This document shows positions 23,920 to 34,039 of a stretch of DNA of 64,000 bases, one piece after another. The stretch is taken from positions 372,001 through 436,000 of the forward strand of contig NZ_FQXC01000002.1 in NCBI RefSeq assembly GCF_900129875.1, given 5' to 3'. Source of the DNA: Marivita hallyeonensis (GTDB taxonomy: Bacteria; Pseudomonadota; Alphaproteobacteria; Rhodobacterales; Rhodobacteraceae). Position numbers and translations under genes: made by a program. The notes beneath the pieces were generated by a model. That model worked only from the letters and a program-made list of their open reading frames with translations. It was not told the origin of the DNA and did not search any database. The stretch's first letter is position 1. Each line of letters opens with the position of its first letter.

Positions 23920-24582
23920 CTAGTGCGGATAGGACGCGAAGAGCGCATTAACACTTTCCGGCAACGTTCTGAAATCATGAAACAGTTTGTCATGCGGGAT
24001 TTCGTCTAAGGACACAGTGCGAATTCCCTCGCTGAACAGCAGAAACGGCACCCGTGCACGCTGCGCGGTTTCGGCATCCACCGGGCTGTCGCCAACGTAA
24101 ACCGCTTCTGTCGCGCCAAGCTTTTCGAAGGCCAGCTTCAAAGGGGCCGGGTCCGGCTTCGGGACCGACAACGTGTCACCCGCAACTGCCACTTCGAAAT
24201 ACTCGGCTAAGTCCAACGCCGCCAAGACCGCTTTCATCGGAGCCGTCGGTTTATTGGTGCATAGCCCCAGAACACACCCCTGATCGCGCAACGCATCCAG
24301 TGCTTCGCGCACGTGCGGGAACACCTCGGTATGGTCGGTGGCTTGCACGTATAGCGCCATGAACCGCTGCAAGAGCGTGTCGTACTCTGATGCCTTCAGA
24401 GCTGTCGCCGCGATCAGCCTGTTCATAAACACGCGCACACCGAAACCCACGAAACCCGCCACCTGAGACCGGTCCAACGGTGGCAAACCGTGTTCGGCCA
24501 GCAAGGTATTGGCCGAAACCGTCATGTCCGGCAGGCTGTCGATCAGCGTGCCATCCAGATCGAAGACAACTGCGCGTGTCAT
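23920..24582 (-). CDS. gph: HAD-family phosphoglycolate phosphatase (first copy)
   Basis: The enzyme removes phosphate from 2-phosphoglycolate and similar small phosphates. The 220 residues show HAD motif I DLDGTLIDS (about 8-16), motif II in LCTNKP (about 109-114), motif III lysine in PKPDP (about 143-147) and motif IV VYVGDSPVDAET (about 164-175), with a helical C1-type cap between I and II. The layout fits Gph/CbbZ. It overlaps the RNase J gene upstream by 4 bp (ATGA), the last gene of the long - strand run. A second Gph-like gene is at 60759. The true substrate may differ between the two copies. Confidence 0.88.
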   Translation of the reverse strand: MTRAVVFDLDGTLIDSLPDMTVSANTLLAEHGLPPLDRSQVAGFVGFGVRVFMNRLIAATALKASEYDTLLQRFMALYVQATDHTEVFPHVREALDALRDQGCVLGLCTNKPTAPMKAVLAALDLAEYFEVAVAGDTLSVPKPDPAPLKLAFEKLGATEAVYVGDSPVDAETAQRARVPFLLFSEGIRTVSLDEIPHDKLFHDFRTLPESVNALFASYPH

Positions 24583-26246
24583 GCGAGCCGCGAGATGATC
24601 ACGGATACTTCGGGTTTCTTGCCGATTTCATTCTGCGTGGTCTGACGTGCCACACGGCGCAGCCCCTCTTCGAGCTTGTCGTCATCCGTGATGGTTTTTG
24701 CCCCTGCCCGCCCAATGAATTGCGACAGGTCTTCTTCCAGCGCATCCACCAAAGACGCGTTGCTGCGCCCCATCTCGGGTAGGCCCATGACTTCGCACCA
24801 CGGCTCACCCAGAAGCTCATCGTCTTCGTCAAGGATCACCGTCACGATCACATGCCCGTTCAGCGCCATCCGAATGCGATCCCGCACAACGCCGTCCAGC
24901 GCGCCGATCTTGGTCGTACCGTCAAGATAGGTCCGCCCGGTTTCCACATATTCGGCAACCGTGGGTTCGTTTCCGCTGAGGTCAATCATCATGCCATTGA
25001 CCGCCAAAACGCCGGTGCGCCCGGCCATGCCAGCAAGCTTCACATGCTCGCGCAAATGCCGATGCTCGCCGTGCATCGGAAGGACGACCTGAGGGTTCAG
25101 TAGGCGGTGCATTTCCTGGATATCCGGCCGGTTGGCGTGGCCCGAGACGTGGTAATGCCCCGAACTGTCATCCACCACATCCACGCCCTGTTCGGAAAAC
25201 TGGTTCATGATCCGAATGACGCCACGCTCATTGCCAGGAATGGTTTTCGAAGAAAACAAGAACGTGTCGCCTTCTTTCATCGTGATCCCATTATACTTGC
25301 CGCGCGCCAACTGAGCAGAGGCGGCGCGCCGTTCACCCTGGCTGCCGGTCACGATAAGCATCAGGTTCTCGCGCGGGATCTGCGTCGCCTCTTCAGGGCT
25401 GACAACCGTCGGGAAACTATCAAGCACGCCGGTCTTGATTGACGCTTCGATCATCCGACGCATGGCACGCCCCAAGAGGCAGATCGACCGCCCGGCCCGA
25501 TCCGCCGCTTCGGCCAGCGTCTTCACCCGCGCGACGTTGGATGCAAAGGTGGTCGCAACGACCATGCCGCTGGCGTCGCGGACCAGCTTTTCGATCTCGG
25601 GACCGACACTGGCCTCCGACCGCCCGGCATGTTCGGAAAAGACATTGGTGGAATCACAGACAAGCGCCTTCACACCCGGCTTTGCCACCTCTTCCCACAG
25701 GTCCCGGTCAAACGGTTCCCCCACCACCGGGGTTACATCGATCTTGAAGTCGCCCGAATGCACCACGCGCCCCTGCGGCGTGTCGATCACCAGACCTGAG
25801 CTTTCCGGGATAGAATGCGAAATTGGCACGAAACCAACCTTGAACGGACCCACCTCAACGGTCTCGGGCCATGCCGAGACGGTGCGCACGCTTTCGGGCG
25901 AATACCCGTGGTCATCCATCTTGAGCCGCGCGATATGCGCCGTAAACGCCCGCGCGTAGATCGGCGCGCCAAGTTCTTCGTAAAGGTAGCCGACCGCGCC
26001 CACGTGATCCTCATGCGCGTGTGTGATGAAGATTGCTTCGAGACGGTCCCGCCGCTCTTTCAGCCAGGTGATGTCCGGCAGAATCAGATCAACACCGGGT
26101 GAGCCGTCCATGTCCGGAAAGGTGACGCCCAGATCGACAAGGATCAGTCGTTCCTCATCCGGTTTGCCATAGCCATAGACATAGGCGTTCATGCCAATTT
26201 CACCGGCCCCGCCAAGGGGCAGGTAGATAATCCGTTCACCGCTCAT
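24579..26246 (-). CDS. rnj: Ribonuclease J
   Basis: RNase J is a metallo-beta-lactamase/beta-CASP nuclease with 5'-3' exonuclease and endonuclease activity in mRNA decay and rRNA maturation. The 555-residue protein has the HAHEDHVGAV metal motif (about 75-84), ISHSIPES (about 146-153), the HSGDFKID motif (about 166-173), and the beta-CASP motifs including GSQGE (about 305-309) and SGHAN (about 371-375), then a C-terminal domain from about 460. It follows coaX after 3 bases and overlaps gph. The birA-coaX-rnj order downstream of nuoN is typical of alphaproteobacteria. Start ATG at 26246 gives the usual N-terminus. Confidence 0.95.
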   Translation of the reverse strand: MSGERIIYLPLGGAGEIGMNAYVYGYGKPDEERLILVDLGVTFPDMDGSPGVDLILPDITWLKERRDRLEAIFITHAHEDHVGAVGYLYEELGAPIYARAFTAHIARLKMDDHGYSPESVRTVSAWPETVEVGPFKVGFVPISHSIPESSGLVIDTPQGRVVHSGDFKIDVTPVVGEPFDRDLWEEVAKPGVKALVCDSTNVFSEHAGRSEASVGPEIEKLVRDASGMVVATTFASNVARVKTLAEAADRAGRSICLLGRAMRRMIEASIKTGVLDSFPTVVSPEEATQIPRENLMLIVTGSQGERRAASAQLARGKYNGITMKEGDTFLFSSKTIPGNERGVIRIMNQFSEQGVDVVDDSSGHYHVSGHANRPDIQEMHRLLNPQVVLPMHGEHRHLREHVKLAGMAGRTGVLAVNGMMIDLSGNEPTVAEYVETGRTYLDGTTKIGALDGVVRDRIRMALNGHVIVTVILDEDDELLGEPWCEVMGLPEMGRSNASLVDALEEDLSQFIGRAGAKTITDDDKLEEGLRRVARQTTQNEIGKKPEVSVIISRLA

Positions 26247-26249
26247 GAT

Positions 26250-27023
26250 TTACCCGTGTTCTTTGTTATAATTGTGGATGACCGTCAGGCCATGCATGGT
26301 GAGGTCGTTCTCAAGCTCATCAAATAAGTCTTCGGTCTCGGCAAACAATGCAGCAAGGCCGCCCGTGCCGATGATTTTCATGTCCTGACCCCGTTCCGCC
26401 TTGATCCGCGCGCAACACTCTTTGACCAGGCCAACATAGCCCCAGAACACGCCCGACTGCATACACGCCACCGTGTTGGTACCGACAACGCGCTGGGGCT
26501 TGGAGATATCGACATGCGGAAGCGCCGCGGCGGCCATATGCAATGCCTCAAGGCTCAGATTGACGCCCGGCGCGATCAGGCCGCCGACATAGGCACCGTC
26601 GTGATCCACGACGTCAAACGTTGTCGCGGTGCCGAAATCCACGACGATCAGATTGCCGCCGTGCCGGTCATAGGCGCCTGCCGTGTTCACCAGCCGGTCG
26701 GGGCCGACAATGGTGCCCTCATCGACGCGGGGCGGATGTGGTAACAGGCATTCGGGTTTGCCCACGACCAGCGGCCGCAGACCGAAGAACCGATCCGAGA
26801 AAACACGCAGGTTGAAGACGACGCGGGGGACCGTGGACGAGATGATGACGTCGGTGATGTCGAGCTCGATCCCGTAATGCTTGATGAGCGTCGAGAACCA
26901 CGTGAAGTAGGCATCCGCCGTGCGCCCGTGATGGGTCGACGTGCGCAATGTGCAGAGAAACTCCTGACCGTCCCAGATCGAGAAGACGGTATTGGTGTTG
27001 CCGCAATCAATGGTCAGAAGCAT
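26250..27023 (-). CDS. coaX: Type III pantothenate kinase
   Basis: CoaX phosphorylates pantothenate in the first step of coenzyme A synthesis; the type III form is not inhibited by CoA. The 257 residues include the ASKHA phosphate-binding loop DCGNTNTVF (about 5-13), the PGVGxDR-like VGPDRLVN (about 108-115), a catalytic DFGTATTFD segment (about 131-139) and IAPGVNLSL (about 150-158), which define the type III family. The gene begins 13 bases after birA ends and finishes 3 bases before rnj, so it is mid-operon. Start is ATG at 27023. Confidence 0.95.
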   Translation of the reverse strand: MLLTIDCGNTNTVFSIWDGQEFLCTLRTSTHHGRTADAYFTWFSTLIKHYGIELDITDVIISSTVPRVVFNLRVFSDRFFGLRPLVVGKPECLLPHPPRVDEGTIVGPDRLVNTAGAYDRHGGNLIVVDFGTATTFDVVDHDGAYVGGLIAPGVNLSLEALHMAAAALPHVDISKPQRVVGTNTVACMQSGVFWGYVGLVKECCARIKAERGQDMKIIGTGGLAALFAETEDLFDELENDLTMHGLTVIHNYNKEHG

Positions 27024-27035
27024 GTCCCTGCCCCG

Positions 27036-27770
27036 TCAGAAAAAGATATCCGCTGCCGCGATCGCCTCGCGGCCTTGGGCGGTGGTCAATACGATCCGGC
27101 CCTGCGCGTCAATGGTGTCAAACCGGCCCTGGACCTCACGGGTGCCCATGCGGGCCGTCACGGTCTCTCCCATACGCGCGGCCCGCGCCAACCAGGCCTC
27201 GCGTATGGGCGCGAAACCGAGCGTAACGAAACTCCGCTCGTGTTCGGCGTACCGCGCGGCGAGATGGTCAAGAAACACGTCCGGTCCGACCTCAACGCCC
27301 AGCACGGACAGAACCGAGACCGGTGGCACCGCGCTCGCCTCGACCTCCGAAGCCATCGGGGCCTGCACAAGATTGACGCCGATCCCGATCAACAGGTGAT
27401 CTGGAAGGCTGTCCAGCAGGATGCCCGCGACCTTGCCGCCGGCCAGAAGTACATCGTTCGGCCATTTCAGCGACAGACCATCCACCCGGCCCGACACCGC
27501 AACCAGCGCATCGAAAAGCGCGAGGGCCGCGACGAAGCTGCGCAACGCGCGCATTTCGGGCGGCTCGGACGTGGGCAGCACAAGCGTGGCGGCGAAATTT
27601 CCCTCGGGATTCACCCAATCCCGGCCACGCCGCCCACGCGCGGCCGACTGGCGCAACGCGCAAATCCATGTCGGCCCGGCCAATTCCGTTGCCTGACGCG
27701 CCGCCTCGGTCATTGTGCTGTCCACCCGGGCCAGCACCTGCCGGTCATATCCCGCGGGCCAGTCAGACAC
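27036..27770 (-). CDS. birA: Biotin--[acetyl-CoA-carboxylase] ligase (BirA, no DNA-binding domain)
   Basis: The enzyme activates biotin with ATP and attaches it to carboxylase biotin domains. Within this window its substrate MccA is encoded at 52538-54478. The 244 residues show the biotin/ATP loop AARGRRGRDWVNPEGN (about 44-59), KWPNDVLL (about 103-110) and GIGVNL (about 132-137), with a short C-terminal SH3-like part. The N-terminal helix-turn-helix of E. coli BirA is missing, so it is a group I ligase that does not repress transcription. The start is GTG at 27770, just after a stack of hairpins (27815-27903). It follows nuoN on the same strand. Confidence 0.93.
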   Translation of the reverse strand: MSDWPAGYDRQVLARVDSTMTEAARQATELAGPTWICALRQSAARGRRGRDWVNPEGNFAATLVLPTSEPPEMRALRSFVAALALFDALVAVSGRVDGLSLKWPNDVLLAGGKVAGILLDSLPDHLLIGIGVNLVQAPMASEVEASAVPPVSVLSVLGVEVGPDVFLDHLAARYAEHERSFVTLGFAPIREAWLARAARMGETVTARMGTREVQGRFDTIDAQGRIVLTTAQGREAIAAADIFF

Positions 27771-27800
27771 GGCGCACCCCGCATGCTTCTCCGGTTCCGA

Positions 27801-27903
27801 AATATCTCGGGGGAGTCCGCCACCGGCGGACGGGGGCAGAGCCCCCTAGGCGCGATCCGCGTAGCGGGTCGCAAAAACCGTAGCGACGCGCCCTTGGCGC
27901 GTC
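27801..27903. repeat. Stack of four short hairpins (REP-like intergenic element)
   Basis: Between nuoN and birA are four adjacent inverted repeats with three-base loops: 27815-27831 (7-bp arms), 27832-27846 (GGGGGC/GCCCCC), 27852-27872 (9-bp arms with one G-T wobble) and 27885-27903 (8-bp arms). The left side continues into an ATATTT-containing stretch. The palindrome plus GAGATATTT context resembles dispersed intergenic repeats I recall from Rhodobacteraceae. It may stabilise the nuoN 3' end or dampen transcription into birA. Confidence 0.7.
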
Positions 27904-27928
27904 ACGATATTGCCGCGTCCGGACCGGT

Positions 27929-29371
27929 TTATTCGACAAGGGTCGCCGCGGCGGCGGCGGCCACGCTTTCGATGCCGAAAAGGTTCACCACCCCGGCGAC
28001 CATGATGATCGCGCTTGCCATCAGCATCCCGTAGAGAATCGGTGACCGGCCTTTGTCCAAAGCATCGTCCCGCTCTTCACCGAAATACATGTAGAAGACG
28101 ATCCGCAGATAGTAGAACGCCCCGATCACAGATGCGATGACACCCGCAATCGCCAACCACGCCAGGCCAGCCTCGTAGGCTGCGCGGAGCACGTACAGCT
28201 TGCCGAAGAAGCCGACGAGTGGTGGCACGCCCGCAAGCGAGAAGAGAAGCACCAGCATCGCCAGAGCCTTGCCCGGCTCGCGTTTGGAATACATATTGAG
28301 GGACCCGATATTGGACACCGGCTGGCCGTCACGGCTCATCGACAGAATGAAGGCGAAGGTGCCGACATTCATGGTCACGTAGATCGCCATGTAGATCAGC
28401 ATCGCCTGCACTCCGAAGGCCGTGCCAGCCGCCAACCCCATGAGCGCGTAACCCATATGTGCGATCGAAGAGAACGCCATCAGGCGCTTGATATCGCGCT
28501 GACCGATGGCGGCGATGGCGCCAAGGAACATCGACAGCACCGACAAAAGCGCGATGACCTGGCTCCAGTCGCGCACCGCATCACCGAAGGCGTCATGCAG
28601 GACCCGAGCGAAAAGCGCCATGGCGGCGACCTTGGGCGCGGTGGCGAAGAAGGCCGTGACCGGTGTTGGCGAGCCTTCGTAGACGTCTGGCGTCCACATG
28701 TGGAACGGCACGGCAGAGACCTTGAAGGCAAGGCCCGAGATCAGGAAGACAAGCCCGAAGAGCAGCCCAAGCGACACCTGGCCCTCGCTCGCGGTCTGGA
28801 TGATGCCCGAAAACAGCGTGGTGCCAGAATAGCCATAGACCAGCGACGCCCCGTAAAGCAGCAATCCCGACGACAGCGCGCCGAGGACGAAATACTTCAG
28901 ACCCGCCTCGGTGGATTTCAGGCTGTCCCGGCGCAGGGCGGCAACCACGTAAAGCGAGAGCGACTGCAGTTCCACCCCCATGTAGAGCGCCATAAGGTCG
29001 CCCGCCGACACCATCATCATCATGCCGACCACGGCAAGCGCGATCAGCAGAGGATACTCGAACTTCAAGAGACCCCGGCGCGCCATGTATCCTTCGCTCA
29101 TCAGAAGGACAGCGGCGGCAGAGACGAGGATCACCACCTTCGAGAACCGTGCGAAGCCGTCATCTACGAACATGCCGTTGAAGGCCACATTGGTGCCCGC
29201 ACCGTTCAGCCCGATCCAGACCGCAACAGCAAGGAAAAGCGCCGAGGTGATCCAGACCAGCATGGAGGCCGCGCCGTCCTTGATGGTGTAGACCGCGCCG
29301 ATCAGGGCGAGCATGGCGTACACGGCCAGAATGATTTCCGGCAGAATGACGGTCAGATCAGAGCCTAGCAT
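27929..29371 (-). CDS. nuoN: NADH-quinone oxidoreductase subunit N
   Basis: NuoN is one of three antiporter-like proton-channel subunits in the membrane arm of complex I. The 480-residue protein is almost wholly hydrophobic with about 14 predicted membrane helices. Family marks include the conserved [18 protein letters not shown] helix with its key glutamate (about 131-148), the [11 protein letters not shown] segment (about 160-170) with its channel lysine, and the [19 protein letters not shown] stretch (about 216-234). It is the last nuo subunit of the cluster, 13 bp after nuoM, and is followed by the hairpin stack and birA. Confidence 0.97.
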   Translation of the reverse strand: MLGSDLTVILPEIILAVYAMLALIGAVYTIKDGAASMLVWITSALFLAVAVWIGLNGAGTNVAFNGMFVDDGFARFSKVVILVSAAAVLLMSEGYMARRGLLKFEYPLLIALAVVGMMMMVSAGDLMALYMGVELQSLSLYVVAALRRDSLKSTEAGLKYFVLGALSSGLLLYGASLVYGYSGTTLFSGIIQTASEGQVSLGLLFGLVFLISGLAFKVSAVPFHMWTPDVYEGSPTPVTAFFATAPKVAAMALFARVLHDAFGDAVRDWSQVIALLSVLSMFLGAIAAIGQRDIKRLMAFSSIAHMGYALMGLAAGTAFGVQAMLIYMAIYVTMNVGTFAFILSMSRDGQPVSNIGSLNMYSKREPGKALAMLVLLFSLAGVPPLVGFFGKLYVLRAAYEAGLAWLAIAGVIASVIGAFYYLRIVFYMYFGEERDDALDKGRSPILYGMLMASAIIMVAGVVNLFGIESVAAAAAATLVE

Positions 29372-29384
29372 CGCTCAGACCTCC

Positions 29385-30932
29385 TTAATGGCTCGCCGCG
29401 ACTTGGATCAGGCGCGATGGCGCCTCGGCAAGTGCGGTCTGATAGTTGGAAACAAGCGCCTCGACCGACGGTCCGATCGTGTCGAGGATCGGGGCGGGAT
29501 AGACGCCAAAGAGGATCGTTGCAATCACGAGCGGCGCAAAGATCGCGCGCTCGCGGCGGGACATATCGGTGATGGTCTTGAGGCTTTCCTTAATCAGATC
29601 GCCCATGACCACCCGGCGGTAGAGCCACAAAGCATAGGCCGCCGACAGGATGACACCCGAAGTGGCAATCAGCGCGACCCAGGTGTTCACCTGGAAGATG
29701 CCCACAAGTGTCAGGAATTCACCGATGAAGCCGGATGTGCCCGGAAGGCCGACATTGGCCATGGTGAACAGCATGAAGATCAGAGCGTAGGCCGGCATCC
29801 GGTTCACGAGGCCGCCATAGGCGTCGATCTCGCGCGTGTGCATCCGGTCATAGATCACGCCGACGCAGAGGAAGAGCGCGCCCGAGATGAAGCCGTGGCT
29901 GATCATCTGGAAGATTGCACCGTCGATGCCCTGCTGGTTGCCCGCGAAAATGCCCATCGTGACGTAGCCCATATGGGCGACGGACGAATATGCGATGAGC
30001 TTTTTCATGTCCTCCTGCACCAGCGCCACAAGCGAGGTGTAGACGATGGCGATCACCGACATCCACAGCACCAAGGGCGTCAGTACGTCCGCTCCGACCG
30101 GGAACATCGGAAGGCTGAAGCGCAGGAATCCGTAGCCGCCCATCTTCAAAAGGATCGCGGCCAGAACCACCGATCCGGCGGTCGGGGCCTGCACGTGCGC
30201 GTCGGGCAGCCATGTGTGGACCGGCCACATCGGCATCTTGACGGCAAAGCTGGCGAAGAACGCCAGGAATAAGAGCGTCTGCAAGCCGCCGACAATCTGC
30301 ACACCCAGAATGCTGAACGTCTCGGACCCGAACTGGTGCAGCATCAGCTGTTCAATGTCGGTCGTGCCTGCATCCGCGAACATGCCCACCATTGCCACCA
30401 GCATCAGCACCGAGCCAAGGAAGGTGTAGAGGAAGAACTTGAAGCTCGCATAAATGCGATTCGCGCCACCCCAGATGCCGATGATCAGGAACATCGGAAT
30501 GAGGCCCGCCTCGAAGAAGAGGTAGAAGAGCACGAGATCCAGCGCCATGAAGACGCCGAGCATGAGCGTTTCCAGTAACAGAAAGGCGACCATGTATTCC
30601 TTGACGCGGTGGGTGACCTCCCACGACGCTGCGATGACCAGCGGCATCATAAACGTAGTCAGCATCACGAACAGCACCGAGATACCGTCAACGCCCATCT
30701 TGTACTGCAGACCCAGCAGCCATTCGCCCTCTTCCACCATCTGGAAGCTGGTGTTCTGAGGATCGAACTGGAACAGGATGAAGAGCGAGATCACAAAGGT
30801 CGCGCTCGTGGCGATCAGGGACAGCCACTTGGCGTTGCGGTTCGCCGCCTCGTCATCGCCGCGCAGGAACACCATCAGGATCAATGCCGCCAGCGCCGGC
30901 AGGAAGGTGACGATGGAAAGAAGATTATCCAT
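29385..30932 (-). CDS. nuoM: NADH-quinone oxidoreductase subunit M
   Basis: NuoM is the second antiporter-like membrane subunit of complex I. The 515-residue hydrophobic protein has the family segments [21 protein letters not shown] (near 137-157, with the conserved glutamate), [31 protein letters not shown] (starting near 222; the lysine and HTWLPDAH are diagnostic) and [13 protein letters not shown] (near 297-309). The start at 30932 overlaps the nuoL stop by 1 base (TAATG), so the frame extension to 30962 is rejected. It lies between nuoL and nuoN as in most bacteria. Confidence 0.97.
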   Translation of the reverse strand: MDNLLSIVTFLPALAALILMVFLRGDDEAANRNAKWLSLIATSATFVISLFILFQFDPQNTSFQMVEEGEWLLGLQYKMGVDGISVLFVMLTTFMMPLVIAASWEVTHRVKEYMVAFLLLETLMLGVFMALDLVLFYLFFEAGLIPMFLIIGIWGGANRIYASFKFFLYTFLGSVLMLVAMVGMFADAGTTDIEQLMLHQFGSETFSILGVQIVGGLQTLLFLAFFASFAVKMPMWPVHTWLPDAHVQAPTAGSVVLAAILLKMGGYGFLRFSLPMFPVGADVLTPLVLWMSVIAIVYTSLVALVQEDMKKLIAYSSVAHMGYVTMGIFAGNQQGIDGAIFQMISHGFISGALFLCVGVIYDRMHTREIDAYGGLVNRMPAYALIFMLFTMANVGLPGTSGFIGEFLTLVGIFQVNTWVALIATSGVILSAAYALWLYRRVVMGDLIKESLKTITDMSRRERAIFAPLVIATILFGVYPAPILDTIGPSVEALVSNYQTALAEAPSRLIQVAASH

Positions 30933-33004
30933 TATTCCACTCCCCCGCTGAGCGTCATCCAAGTGATGAGCGCTGCGATGCCGATCACCATGAAGAACGC
31001 ATAGGTGAAGATGTAGCCGGACTGCGCCCGACCGGCGAGACGGGTCAGCATCGGGATGAAGCCCATGGCCACGCCGTTGATCGAGCCGTCAATCACGTTT
31101 CCATCGCCGCGTTTCCAAAGCAGATTGCCGAGGCTCTTTGCGGGCTGGACGAACAGAAAGTCATAGATCTCGTCGAAGTACCATTTGTTCAGCAGGAACT
31201 GGTACAGCGGGCGCTGGTTCTCGGCCAGACGCTTGGGGATCGACGGATCGCGGATGTAGAACACATAAGCTGTGCCAAGGCCGATCAGCATCGCGATGAA
31301 CGGGCTGAGCTTGACCCAGGTCGGCACGTAATGCGCTTCGTGCAGGATGGTGTTTTCCGGTGCGATATAGATCGCGGCCTCACCCGGCGCGCTTTCCATT
31401 ACGTAGTGCAACTCGGACGCCTTCGGGCTGCGCTCTGCGACCTGTTCAACCAGCTCCGCGGTCGGTTCGCCATACGCGCCGCCGAAGAACTTCACCACTT
31501 CGTTGGTCTTGCCGAAGAAGCTGCTGTACCAGATCGCGCCCGCGAAGATCGACCCGATGGCGAGAACGCCCAGCGGGATCAGCATGACTTTCGGGCTTTC
31601 ATGCGCGTGCTCATGCGTGTGTTTGTCGCCGCGCGGTTTGCCGTAGAAGGTCAGGAACATCAGCCGCCAGCTGTAGAAGCTGGTGAACAGCGCCGCGATG
31701 ACCAGCATCCAGAAGGCGTAGCCCATGGGGCCAGCGGCATAGGCGGACTCAATGACAGCGTCTTTGGAGGCGAAGCCCGCAAAGCCGATCCAACCTGTCA
31801 GCGGGATACCCACGCCGGTGATCGCCAGCGTGCCGATCATCATCGCCCAGAACGTGTAGGGGATCTTCTTTCGCAAACCACCGTAGTTGCGCATATCCTG
31901 CTCGTGATGCATCGCGTGGATGACCGAGCCTGCGCCCAAGAACAGCATCGCCTTGAAGAACGCATGCGTGAAGAGGTGGAACATCGCGACCGAGTAGACG
32001 CCCACACCGGCCGCCACGAACATGTAGCCAAGCTGCGAGCAGGTCGAATAGGCGATCACGCGCTTGATGTCGTTTTGCACGAGGCCCACAGTGGCTGCAA
32101 AGAACGCCGTCGACGCGCCGAGGAAGGTCACAAAGGCCATCGCTTCGGGCGCGAACTCCATCAGCGGAGACATGCGGCAGACGAGGAACACGCCCGCCGT
32201 CACCATTGTCGCTGCGTGGATCAGAGCCGACACCGGCGTCGGGCCTTCCATCGCGTCGGGCAGCCATGTGTGCAGGAAAAGCTGCGCCGATTTGCCCATC
32301 GCGCCGATGAATAGAAGGAAGGCGATCAGGTTCGCCGCGTTCCATTCGGTCCAGAGGAAGGTCAATTGCGTCTCGGCCAGCGTCGGCGCGGCGGCGAAGA
32401 TGTCGTCAAAGCGGATGCTGTCCACGAGGAAGAAGAGCGCGAAGATGCCCAATGCGAAGCCGAAATCGCCGACGCGGTTCACGACAAACGCCTTGATCGC
32501 GGCAGCGTTGGCCGAGGGTTTGCGGTAGTAGAATCCGATCAGAAGGTAGGAAGCGACGCCCACCCCTTCCCAGCCGAAGAACATCTGGACGAGGTTGTCC
32601 GACGTCACGAGCATGAGCATGGCGAAAGTGAAGAACGACAGATAGGCGAAGAAGCGCGGCTTGTAGCTTTCACCCTCTTTCCACTGCGGGTCGTGGTCCA
32701 TGTAACCGAAGGAATAGAGGTGCACGAGGGCCGACACGGTCGTCACCACGATCAGCATGATCGCCGTCAGACGGTCCAGCCGGATCGCCCATTCGGTGCT
32801 CAGCGTGCCGGATTCGATCCAGCGCAGGATGTTGATCGTTTCCGTGACGCCGTCATGGGTCAGGAACACGATCCAGGACAGCACGCAGGCGAAAAACAGA
32901 AGACCCGTAGCCACCCACATGGCGGCGGTCTCACCGATGAACTTCCAGCCGAACCCGCAGAGAATGGCACCGACAAGCGGGGAAAACAGGATGAGCGTTT
33001 CCAT
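30932..33004 (-). CDS. nuoL: NADH-quinone oxidoreductase subunit L
   Basis: NuoL is the distal antiporter-like subunit with the long lateral helix of complex I. The 690 residues include [18 protein letters not shown] (about 141-158, key Glu), [13 protein letters not shown] (about 169-181), the [24 protein letters not shown] segment (starting about 248) with its histidines, and the C-terminal amphipathic helix region ending in membrane helix ITWMTLSG. A histidine-rich loop (HTHEHAHES) near 450-458 lies on the soluble side and could bind metal, but such loops are common. It is 5 bp after nuoK and overlaps nuoM by 1 base. Confidence 0.97.
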   Translation of the reverse strand: METLILFSPLVGAILCGFGWKFIGETAAMWVATGLLFFACVLSWIVFLTHDGVTETINILRWIESGTLSTEWAIRLDRLTAIMLIVVTTVSALVHLYSFGYMDHDPQWKEGESYKPRFFAYLSFFTFAMLMLVTSDNLVQMFFGWEGVGVASYLLIGFYYRKPSANAAAIKAFVVNRVGDFGFALGIFALFFLVDSIRFDDIFAAAPTLAETQLTFLWTEWNAANLIAFLLFIGAMGKSAQLFLHTWLPDAMEGPTPVSALIHAATMVTAGVFLVCRMSPLMEFAPEAMAFVTFLGASTAFFAATVGLVQNDIKRVIAYSTCSQLGYMFVAAGVGVYSVAMFHLFTHAFFKAMLFLGAGSVIHAMHHEQDMRNYGGLRKKIPYTFWAMMIGTLAITGVGIPLTGWIGFAGFASKDAVIESAYAAGPMGYAFWMLVIAALFTSFYSWRLMFLTFYGKPRGDKHTHEHAHESPKVMLIPLGVLAIGSIFAGAIWYSSFFGKTNEVVKFFGGAYGEPTAELVEQVAERSPKASELHYVMESAPGEAAIYIAPENTILHEAHYVPTWVKLSPFIAMLIGLGTAYVFYIRDPSIPKRLAENQRPLYQFLLNKWYFDEIYDFLFVQPAKSLGNLLWKRGDGNVIDGSINGVAMGFIPMLTRLAGRAQSGYIFTYAFFMVIGIAALITWMTLSGGVE

Positions 33005-33009
33005 GGTCG

Positions 33010-33315
33010 TCAGCCCTTCATCACGTTGACGTCTTCAACCGCGATGGAGCCACGGTTGCGGAAGAAGCACACGAGGATCGCGAGACCGATGGCGGCTTCG
33101 GCCGCAGCGACTGTCAGCACGAAGAGCGTGAACACCTGCCCCACCAGATCGCCGAGAAAGCTGGAGAACGCGACAAGGTTGATGTTCACCGCAAGCAGCA
33201 TCAGTTCGATGCTCATCAAGAGGATGATCACGTTCTTGCGGTTCAGGAACAGCCCGAAAATCCCGATCACGAACAGCACCGCTGCCACTGTCAGATAATG
33301 CTCTAGTCCTATCAT
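33010..33315 (-). CDS. nuoK: NADH-quinone oxidoreductase subunit K
   Basis: NuoK is a three-helix membrane subunit that carries two conserved buried glutamates of the proton path. They are visible in [15 protein letters not shown] (Glu near 36) and [14 protein letters not shown] (Glu near 72). The protein has 101 residues, the standard length. ATG at 33315 is chosen over GTG at 33318 because GGAGGG lies 5 bases before it. Two tandem palindromes and the stop of an unrelated secreted-protein gene lie upstream, separating nuoK from nuoJ, which is normally adjacent. Confidence 0.97.
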   Translation of the reverse strand: MIGLEHYLTVAAVLFVIGIFGLFLNRKNVIILLMSIELMLLAVNINLVAFSSFLGDLVGQVFTLFVLTVAAAEAAIGLAILVCFFRNRGSIAVEDVNVMKG

Positions 33316-33358
33316 CACGTCCCTCCGGGGTGTGCCCCGTCGTTTTCTCGTTCAGCTC

Positions 33359-33386
33359 GCGTCCCGGACGCAGTTGTCCAGGACAA
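33359..33386. promoter_or_regulatory. Two tandem 13-bp palindromes upstream of nuoK
   Basis: GCGTCC-C-GGACGC (33359-33371) and TTGTCC-A-GGACAA (33374-33386) are both perfect and share the core GTCC-N-GGAC. They are two bases apart, so their centres are 15 bp apart. They lie 44-71 bp before the nuoK start on the - strand. They could be twin operator half-sites for a dimeric regulator or two small RNA hairpins at the end of the preceding gene. Confidence 0.5.
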
Positions 33387-33403
33387 TTTGTTTTTGTCGC
33401 GGG

Positions 33404-34039
33404 TCAGTGCCCGCTTGACCCGAAACTATCTGGAAAGAAATGCCGACAACCACAAGCGGGGTCGACCCTGTCTGCGGCTCCAACCTTCACTTCAAAGGAA
33501 GCAGGAAACTCGATCACATCTACTCCGATGCCCAAGCTCATCGCATCTTGGGCAAGTTCAGTGATTGAACGGTCAGAATGAATATCCAAAGCACCCTTTG
33601 GAACGATCAAATCCCCGATAAGTTTCGGGAAAATGCCACTGTCCAGATCCGTGCTATCGTGTTCATTATTCCGAAGTCGGACTGCCTGACCGGACTCGCA
33701 ATCAGAGACAAGCAGATGCGACTCGGGAGTGCATCCCTCAGCAATAAGCACTGTCTGAGCCAGCAAACCATTCGCAAGCTTCGTCACAGGAGAGCCAAAG
33801 ACTGAATCGAGCGCGCCACCAAAAGCAAAACTACACTGCTTGCCATAAGCCATTGGAAACAGTCCTACCTCGTCTTCGTCATCAAAAAGCCTCGAGGCCA
33901 CATCATCCGTGTGCAAATCAGAGTCAGCTGTCATGATCTCGACGACTAAGGGGCTCCATGTGCACGCGATAGCCTCATCGCTTAACATAACAGTAACCGC
34001 CGAAGCGGCAGCAATTGATATGATCGCAGCTTTGATCAA
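33404..34039 (-). CDS. Secreted hypothetical protein inserted between nuoJ and nuoK
   Basis: I do not recognise the family. The 211-residue protein begins with an export signal ([20 protein letters not shown], predicted cut after DEAIA before Cys26), then an acidic domain with several cysteines and a C-terminal CGCRHFF motif. The start is TTG at 34039, overlapping the nuoJ stop as TTGA; no in-frame ATG would keep the signal peptide. Base composition differs from its neighbours: four 60-base lines I counted have 48-53% G+C against about 58-63% in two adjacent nuo lines. This suggests recent acquisition. It is co-oriented with nuo and probably co-transcribed. A periplasmic role is inferred. Confidence 0.72.
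   Translation of the reverse strand: MIKAAIISIAAASAVTVMLSDEAIACTWSPLVVEIMTADSDLHTDDVASRLFDDEDEVGLFPMAYGKQCSFAFGGALDSVFGSPVTKLANGLLAQTVLIAEGCTPESHLLVSDCESGQAVRLRNNEHDSTDLDSGIFPKLIGDLIVPKGALDIHSDRSITELAQDAMSLGIGVDVIEFPASFEVKVGAADRVDPACGCRHFFPDSFGSSGH

Noticed and set aside
26877-28034. 385-codon + strand frame across coaX, birA and the hairpin stack
   Set aside because: It crosses gene borders and the hairpin element and is Arg/Gly-rich; coaX and birA on the - strand have full motif sets.
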